From: a virus
IMG/VR virus record: IMGVR_UViG_3300009181_000324
Coordinates: 1-24,375 of that record
Strand: one strand, 5' to 3'
Length of the DNA stretch: 24,375 nt
Shown piece after piece: positions 20,203 through 24,375 of the stretch. The notes below the pieces were generated by a model. The model was not told the origin of the DNA. It ran no database searches and saw only the letters and a list, made by a program, of their open reading frames with translations. The translations under genes were made by a program, and so were the position numbers. The stretch's first letter is position 1. Each line of letters begins with the position of its first letter.

Positions 20203-20375
20203 TGGACGCAGAGATTGAAACGTGCGACGGCGGCGAGATGTTGCCGTGGGTGGTCGCCATCGAAAAGCCTTCCTACGGCGACGACCCATGGTTCCGCTCT
20301 TTCTGCCGCGCGATGGCCGAAGGTTTGCTCCACTACAAAAAACAAGATGAACACCTCGAACAGCGAGACGAATGA
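20202..20375 (+). CDS. 57-residue unknown protein
   Basis: A short acidic product (MDAEIETCDGGEMLPWVVAI at the start; GLLHYKKQDEHLEQRDE at the end). The ATG overlaps the previous stop as TAATG, and the end overlaps the recombinase gene by 29 bases. Not recognised. The coupling supports translation; it may only serve to bring ribosomes to the recombinase. Confidence 0.5.
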   Translation: MDAEIETCDGGEMLPWVVAIEKPSYGDDPWFRSFCRAMAEGLLHYKKQDEHLEQRDE

Positions 20376-22041
20376 ATACTGGCGCTCCGGCGAAATATTC
20401 GCGTACGTGCGCAAGTCGCTCGTACTCGGAGAAGAAGATCGCATCAGCGAAGTCAAGCAGCGCGACTCGATTGCCAGCGAATGCGAGCGCCTTGGGCTTC
20501 CGGAGCCGCAGTGGTATTCCGACGTCGACGGACACCGCAGCGGACGGTACGAACACACGCGGCCCGGCTGGCGCGCATGCAAGTCGCGCTTCCTTGCGTC
20601 GCCGCGTTCGGTGCTTGTCGTCTACGAGCTCGACCGCTCGAACCGAAACGTGCAGGCGATGGCAGGACTCATTGAGCGGCTCCGCGTCGCGCCTGAGCGG
20701 CACCGCATGGTGATGGTGATGAACCGCTACGACTCCGCACGCGATGGATACGGCGCGCGTGAAGTTCGAGACCTGCTCGCCGAGTCCGTCAGCGCGCAGT
20801 ACGAAAGCGACAAGGCGAGCGAGCGGATGGCGGCAACAATCGCGACGCTCAAACGCCATAAGCTTCCGTGGGGGCAGCCCGCTTACGGATTCGATCGAGT
20901 CGGAAGCGGCATGAAGTCGCGGCTGAATCCTGCACCGTTTGCCGAACAGGTGAGATTCATTTTTCGCGAGTGGGTTGCTGGCGCCACATTCCGCGCAATT
21001 GTTCAGCGCCTGAATTCCGAAGGGCACCACTATCACAAGAGCCGCATGACAGGGCGCGCCTCTTACCGCTCGCCTGAGCCGTGGACGTATGCACGCGTCG
21101 CCACTTTGCCGGAGATGGTGATGCTCTACGCCGGATACGTGAGCACGGAAAAAGGCGCGACGGTAAAACATGACGTCAAAGACTGCGATCCGGAAACAAT
21201 TCTTGCCGACCACGCGCGCCGATACAGATACACCAGGACCGACGCAGTCACGTCCATCATCGACGACGACATGTGCGCGCAGGTGCTGCGCACGCGGATG
21301 GCGTGGGCGCAGCGCAACTCGAGCGGCCACATGCCTAAAGTCCCCCTGCTCTCCGGGTGCGCGCAACACCTTGGGCAACGCATGCGCTCGCAGACAATGC
21401 GCGGGAAGCGCGTCTATCGCACGCGCTGCGTCGGCTCAGTCGTCATCGACGCCGAGACAGTCGAGAAAGATTTTCTCGGGCACATGGCGGGAATCCGATT
21501 CCCGATCGGCGTCGTCAGCGGCATTCGGGCGGCGCTTGAGGAGCTGGTACCGAGCAAGCGCGATCGCACCAAGGCTCAGACGTCAATCCAGAAATACACG
21601 CGCGGCCTTGCGCAAGCCGAGCGCCGCTACACGCTGGGGGAGATTGACCGCGCTACGTACAATGCACTGCGGGGCGATTTCTCGCAGAGCATTCTGGAGG
21701 CCGAGAAGCTGCTGCGGCAGCCGAGCAGCGCAGACCGCGCCATCGACGCGCTCGAGCAGGTCGGCGAAGTGCTTGCCGCTGCGCCTCCGATTGTGCGCCA
21801 GCGCGCAGTGACGGCGCTGTTTGAGCGCGTGCAGATTTCGCGCGAAGGCCGAGTTGTGGAGCTCGTGCCGCGCCCGTGGGCGCGCGAAGCGTTCGGCCTG
21901 TTGTCGAATGCGTGGGAGCGTTACCAGGCTCACGAAGAACGACCATTAAACCGGGGCGTGGTAACAGACGACGACCACATCGCCGCCGAGTCCATACAGT
22001 GGGTAATCGACAGGCTCCGGCCTGTCGTAGTTCCGAAATAG
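20347..22041 (+). CDS. Large serine recombinase (phage integrase type)
   Basis: A 564-residue protein of the large serine integrase plan. The N-terminal resolvase domain (about 15-160) has YVRKS with nucleophile Ser24, GHRSGRYEHTRPGW (62-75) and YELDRSNRN (93-101, with catalytic Arg). A recombinase domain follows (PWGQPAYGFDRVG), then a coiled coil and C-terminal region. The zinc ribbon expected near 345-385 is degenerate: GCAQH...RTRC retains only two Cys and one His. It should cut and exchange attachment sites to integrate or excise the phage. It sits in a packed operon with no flanking attP visible. The ATG is chosen over an upstream frame because the family starts near this residue. Confidence 0.92.
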   Translation: MNTSNSETNEYWRSGEIFAYVRKSLVLGEEDRISEVKQRDSIASECERLGLPEPQWYSDVDGHRSGRYEHTRPGWRACKSRFLASPRSVLVVYELDRSNRNVQAMAGLIERLRVAPERHRMVMVMNRYDSARDGYGAREVRDLLAESVSAQYESDKASERMAATIATLKRHKLPWGQPAYGFDRVGSGMKSRLNPAPFAEQVRFIFREWVAGATFRAIVQRLNSEGHHYHKSRMTGRASYRSPEPWTYARVATLPEMVMLYAGYVSTEKGATVKHDVKDCDPETILADHARRYRYTRTDAVTSIIDDDMCAQVLRTRMAWAQRNSSGHMPKVPLLSGCAQHLGQRMRSQTMRGKRVYRTRCVGSVVIDAETVEKDFLGHMAGIRFPIGVVSGIRAALEELVPSKRDRTKAQTSIQKYTRGLAQAERRYTLGEIDRATYNALRGDFSQSILEAEKLLRQPSSADRAIDALEQVGEVLAAAPPIVRQRAVTALFERVQISREGRVVELVPRPWAREAFGLLSNAWERYQAHEERPLNRGVVTDDDHIAAESIQWVIDRLRPVVVPK

Positions 22042-22049
22042 AAAACCAA

Positions 22050-22442
22050 ATGACAACCACACACACCACCACCCTGCCGCTTGAATCGTGGCTTCTCATG
22101 ACGCAGGTTATCGACAAGCTGCTGTCTGCGCCCTACTCCGGCCGCGAGTCCGTGGCCGCAGCGTCGCGGCTCATCCGCATGCAGCGCGCCATTGAACGCG
22201 CGAAGGATGACTCCGGCCTTGAGCCGGTGACGACAAAAGCCGCAAAGGAATACGGCGAGCTTGACGAGAAGAGTCAGCGCTACGCGTTCATCGACCGCGA
22301 GAAATACGCGCTGTATGTGCAGGCGCGGCGCGCCGTTCTCGAACAGGACGTGACGATTGAAGCGCCGGCGATTGCCGAGTCGGACATCTCAATTTCGCTG
22401 AACGCTGCGGAACGCGCGGTGATTGAACCGATCGTGAAGTAG
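22050..22442 (+). CDS. Unknown protein after the recombinase
   Basis: A 130-residue protein, largely helical, acidic in its second half (ALYVQARRAVLEQDVTIEAPAIAESDISISL), not recognised. It begins 8 bases after the recombinase stop and is part of the same transcript. Recombination directionality factors are sometimes encoded next to large serine integrases, so that role is possible but unsupported by sequence. Confidence 0.6.
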   Translation: MTTTHTTTLPLESWLLMTQVIDKLLSAPYSGRESVAAASRLIRMQRAIERAKDDSGLEPVTTKAAKEYGELDEKSQRYAFIDREKYALYVQARRAVLEQDVTIEAPAIAESDISISLNAAERAVIEPIVK

Positions 22443-22484
22443 CACATTTGCGCGATTTGGTTTTGCCGCCTAAAGTTTTGAGCT

Positions 22485-23213
22485 ATGAACACGCTAAAAA
22501 AAATATTGTCAGGGCTTCGTGCACTATGGAGCCGAAATGTTTTTGGCAAGCTGCTGGTCGGATTCATCGTCATCGCCGCATGCTGCATTCTGACGTTTGC
22601 GTTTGCCGCACTTCAGCCGGCACGGCCGGCGCAAATTCGACGGACTCCGATGCCTGGCGGAAGCGTGTTTATTGCGCCGACGATTCCAGCGCAGCCATCT
22701 GCAACACCGGAACCGACGTTGATTCCGGAGCCTACCGAAATTCCTATTCCGACGCCTGAGCCAACTGCGACGCCTGAGCCAACTGCGACGCCATCTCCAG
22801 ATGATGCGGTAAAAATGGCTGCGCAGAGCGTGTGCGCAGAACGTTTTTTGAGCGCAGAAATCGGCGATGGAGCCGAAATCGTCTGCGCCATGAAAGACGA
22901 GCCGATTGTCGGGTTGGTGGTTAACGACGTCCGCAAAGACTTCTACAAAATCGTAAGATCTGCGTGGGCTGCGAAGCCGGGGCTTGCGTACGTCAAGTAC
23001 CAAGTCGTTGGAAAGTTTTCAACCAAGTACGGCGAAACAATAGAAATGCCTGCAATCACTTTGACGATGCGCGACGTGTTGTTCAAAAAAATAGTATGGG
23101 ACAAGCTGAGCGAGTATCAGGTAATTGCTCTCATTACAAATAAAAACCCGGAAGAGTCGGCAATCGAAGTCCACCCGTCTCTTGCAAAAGAATGGGTGGA
23201 CATGGTGAAGTAG
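22485..23213 (+). CDS. Membrane-anchored protein with Pro/Thr linker
   Basis: A 242-residue protein. A basic N-terminus (KKILSGLRALWSR) leads into one membrane span at 21-43. A Pro/Thr/Glu linker (63-105, PTPEPTATPEPTATPSP) and a 130-residue domain follow, probably outside the cell (VKMAAQSVCAERFLSAEIGD; YVKYQVVGKFSTKYGETI). Such linkers are common in surface proteins of Chloroflexota, which hints at the host. A surface role such as lysogenic conversion or superinfection exclusion is possible. Base composition is slightly A/T-richer than upstream genes. The ATG is 43 bases after the previous stop, with no clear ribosome site. Confidence 0.68.
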   Translation: MNTLKKILSGLRALWSRNVFGKLLVGFIVIAACCILTFAFAALQPARPAQIRRTPMPGGSVFIAPTIPAQPSATPEPTLIPEPTEIPIPTPEPTATPEPTATPSPDDAVKMAAQSVCAERFLSAEIGDGAEIVCAMKDEPIVGLVVNDVRKDFYKIVRSAWAAKPGLAYVKYQVVGKFSTKYGETIEMPAITLTMRDVLFKKIVWDKLSEYQVIALITNKNPEESAIEVHPSLAKEWVDMVK

Positions 23214-23218
23214 CGCAC

Positions 23219-23247
23219 TTGCCGCCAGTAAACTTCTCGTATATACT
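23219..23247 (+). promoter_or_regulatory. Promoter of the structured RNA
   Basis: TTGCCG (4/6 match to -35), a 17-base spacer, then TATACT (5/6 match to -10), immediately after the stop of the previous gene. The predicted start is near 23254, exactly at the 5' end of a long RNA stem. Confidence 0.65.
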
Positions 23248-23253
23248 TCTTCT

Positions 23254-23422
23254 TGCAGCGCGATTTCCACGTGCTACTAAACGGTGCTGGCCGGGTACGT
23301 GGCTCCGCCGGACTTGAAATCCGGCTCCAGCATCGCGCTGCACAAGCGGCGAACGCTGCGTACTGCCGGCCTGCACTTCTTTTGTCGCCAAACTTTTGGA
23401 AGTGCAGGCCGGATTCTTTTTT
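23254..23422 (+). ncRNA. Structured non-coding RNA with its own promoter and terminator
   Basis: About 170 nt lie between promoter and terminator with no convincing reading frame. Predicted helices: P1, 11 perfect bp (23254-23264 with 23332-23342); P2, 9 bp with two G-U (23267-23275 with 23294-23302); P3, 6 bp with loop CTTGAAA (23307-23312 with 23320-23325). The P2 loop GCTGG (23286-23290) can pair with CCAGC (23327-23331), giving a pseudoknot. P3 looks like the anticodon arm of a tRNA-Ser(UGA), but there is no T-arm (no GTTCRA) or matching acceptor, so this is not a normal tRNA. The 14-bp terminator stem closes the transcript. Known ribozyme and riboswitch motifs were not recognised. Confidence 0.6.
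23366..23422 (+). terminator. Strong intrinsic terminator with repeated hairpin sequence
   Basis: A perfect 14-bp stem (CCGGCCTGCACTTC at 23366-23379 with its complement at 23399-23412) and a 19-base loop is followed by ATTCTTTTTT. The 3' arm and loop (23386-23412) match 24 of 27 bases of the minus strand at 2843-2869. Confidence 0.9.
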
Positions 23423-23440
23423 CCGTGCGGCAATGGCACA

Positions 23441-23716
23441 ATGGACGGCGTGAGAATTACAGTGGGCCTTGTCCAGTATCCGGCGATGATTCCTGCGCCT
23501 GCTGCGCGGTCGTGGCTGTGCGCCGTTGTCTGCGGAGCAGTGATGTGGCTCGACGGCACGCCGCAGAGACTCAGCCGCGCCGACATGCTGCACCTTGAGC
23601 GCGCGTGCGCCGACTACGCAGCGCGTTGCGCGCGCGACGACGAGGCGAGATGCTATGCGCAGGTGCGGGACGCCGACGATCGCAGGCACGTGTTCTTCGA
23701 GATTGCGGGTCGCTAG
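23441..23716 (+). CDS. Small unknown protein
   Basis: A 91-residue protein not recognised. It has a hydrophobic patch around 24-37 (SWLCAVVCGAVMWL) and a charged, Cys-containing helical second half (LHLERACADYAARCARDDEARCYA). The ATG follows the terminator T-run by 18 bases and lacks a Shine-Dalgarno site, so expression would need read-through or a leaderless start. It ends 4 bases before the converging fibre gene. Codon use resembles neighbouring genes, which is the main support. Confidence 0.5.
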   Translation: MDGVRITVGLVQYPAMIPAPAARSWLCAVVCGAVMWLDGTPQRLSRADMLHLERACADYAARCARDDEARCYAQVRDADDRRHVFFEIAGR

Positions 23717-23720
23717 GCGA

Positions 23721-24375
23721 TCAGATGTAATAGCCAATAACACGGATAAGGCCGTTGGACACAGACGCTCCGGCCACTTCAACCACAATGCTGCTACCTG
23801 CGCCAACGTTAACCACGCCAACGTTGTCAATTGGGATGTTGGCAGCCTGCGCCGTAACAAGAAGTTGATTAGTTCCAAGAGTTAAATCAGAAGTTGAAGC
23901 GCAATTTCTAATATTAATTCTATTAGAGGCGCTTGCTGTTGTCCATGAACCGCGGACAGCAAGAACCACGGCTTTTATTGAACCGTTTAAGCCGTTTGCG
24001 GCGGCGTTTAAATTTATCTGATAATTTCCAACGGCTCTTGTTGCAGAACCAGCCCACTGAGTTCCTGCACCGGTAGAACCATCTGTAAGGTTTGTGTACG
24101 CAGTATTGGGCACGTAAATATAACCGGTGATAAAAACACTGCTAACACCAACAACCAAAGTTCTGTTTGCAGTCAAATCACCACTATAGTACACGTCGCC
24201 GCCACTTGCGCCGGTTATCGAAGAGCCTACGTTCAAGCCGGCGCTTGTGGAAAGAGTAGAGCTGAACGTGCCCGTTGTGGCGCTTAAGCCGGCCAGTGTC
24301 GTTGCTCCAGTAACGCCCAGAGTCGAGCTGAACGTGCCCGTTGTGGCGCTTAAGCCGGCCGACGCCTTGATCTGC
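23721..24375 (-). CDS. Tail fibre or other repeat-rich virion protein (5' end outside window)
   Basis: The frame is open to the right edge and ends at 23721, giving the last 218 codons of a larger gene. At the edge the protein has tandem 22-residue repeats (GLSATTGTFSSTLGVTGATT, then LA), typical of beta-structured trimeric fibre shafts. The final 170 residues are rich in Gly, Ser, Thr, Asn and Val (YYSGDLTANRTLVVGVSS; NVGAGSSIVVEVAGASVS), resembling a receptor-binding or fibre tip. The gene is visibly A/T-richer than its neighbours, which fits modular exchange of host-range genes. No chaperone or collagen motif is seen. Its leftward direction matches the late genes at the left end. Confidence 0.72.
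   Translation of the reverse strand, partial: QIKASAGLSATTGTFSSTLGVTGATTLAGLSATTGTFSSTLSTSAGLNVGSSITGASGGDVYYSGDLTANRTLVVGVSSVFITGYIYVPNTAYTNLTDGSTGAGTQWAGSATRAVGNYQINLNAAANGLNGSIKAVVLAVRGSWTTASASNRINIRNCASTSDLTLGTNQLLVTAQAANIPIDNVGVVNVGAGSSIVVEVAGASVSNGLIRVIGYYI
24253..24360 (-). repeat. 66-bp tandem repeat in the fibre gene
   Basis: Two copies begin at 24253 and 24319, exactly 66 bases (22 codons) apart, with a 42-base core that differs by one base. They encode the GLSATTGTFSSTL unit. More copies may lie beyond the window. Confidence 0.88.

Noticed and set aside
19669-21378. Minus-strand frame of 569 codons
   Set aside because: Lies across the zinc-knuckle, 3D-domain and serine recombinase genes, all of which have recognisable motifs on the plus strand. 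A by-product of high G+C.
23281-23365. tRNA-Ser(UGA)
   Set aside because: The stem-loop at 23308-23324 looks like its anticodon arm and TGGCC precedes it, but there is no T-arm and no acceptor partner, and the longer P1 and P2 helices compete with a cloverleaf.
23219-23422. HDV-like or hammerhead ribozyme
   Set aside because: The order of helices does not give the nested double pseudoknot of HDV (no P3-type hairpin inside), and the hammerhead CTGANGA/GAAA core is absent.

Overview
The window looks like part of the genome of a temperate, lambda-like tailed phage or prophage with high G+C. It carries no ribosomal or metabolic host genes. Genes are tightly packed, often with ATGA, GTGA or TGATG overlaps, and Shine-Dalgarno sites are common. 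The host cannot be fixed from sequence alone. Pro/Thr 'PTPEPTATP' linkers in a membrane-anchored protein, and a C39-SH3-hydrolase-like lysin, would fit a Chloroflexota-type or other high-GC host, but this is a weak inference.

Layout, left to right. 1-2753 (minus): a lysin cut by the left edge, a DNA methyltransferase and two small holin-like membrane proteins. They are preceded by an extended -10 promoter and an intrinsic terminator (2771-2909) that resemble a late promoter with an attenuated leader. 2926-4233 (minus): two small proteins, one a winged helix, then a metallophosphoesterase. 4271-5471 (plus): two unknown genes separated by a strong terminator. 5446-12394 (minus): a replication and nucleotide operon. 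In transcription order it holds an XRE regulator, an O-like replication protein with iterons inside its gene, a ParB-like/Dam fusion, a PD-(D/E)XK protein, two zinc-finger proteins, dCTP deaminase, SSB, ThyX and a VRR-NUC nuclease. 12394-13212: an immunity-like region with a second XRE repressor between two outward promoters that share a 16-bp operator. 13213-23213 (plus): a long operon with a Bet/RecT-type annealing protein, an HNH protein, a possible sliding clamp, a secreted 3D-domain protein, a large serine recombinase and many small unknowns. 23214-23440: a promoter, a highly structured RNA and a terminator. 23721-24375 (minus): a repeat-containing fibre-like gene cut by the right edge.

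Read together, this is close to the lambda map in mirror image. The leftward operon matches lambda PR (Cro/CII-like regulator, then O with the origin inside the gene). The rightward operon matches lambda PL (bet and an integrase), and the repressor lies between. A predicted RNA of about 89 nt at 12098-12186 has its own promoter and terminator and is antisense to the 3' end of the XRE gene next to the O-like gene, which is where lambda OOP RNA lies. The lysis genes follow a promoter/terminator pair placed like lambda pR'-tR'. A hairpin sequence from that late leader recurs (24 of 27 bases) in the terminator of the 23.3-kb RNA. No CRISPR array, insertion sequence, rRNA or convincing complete tRNA was seen. 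No gene-free stretch exceeds about 240 bases.
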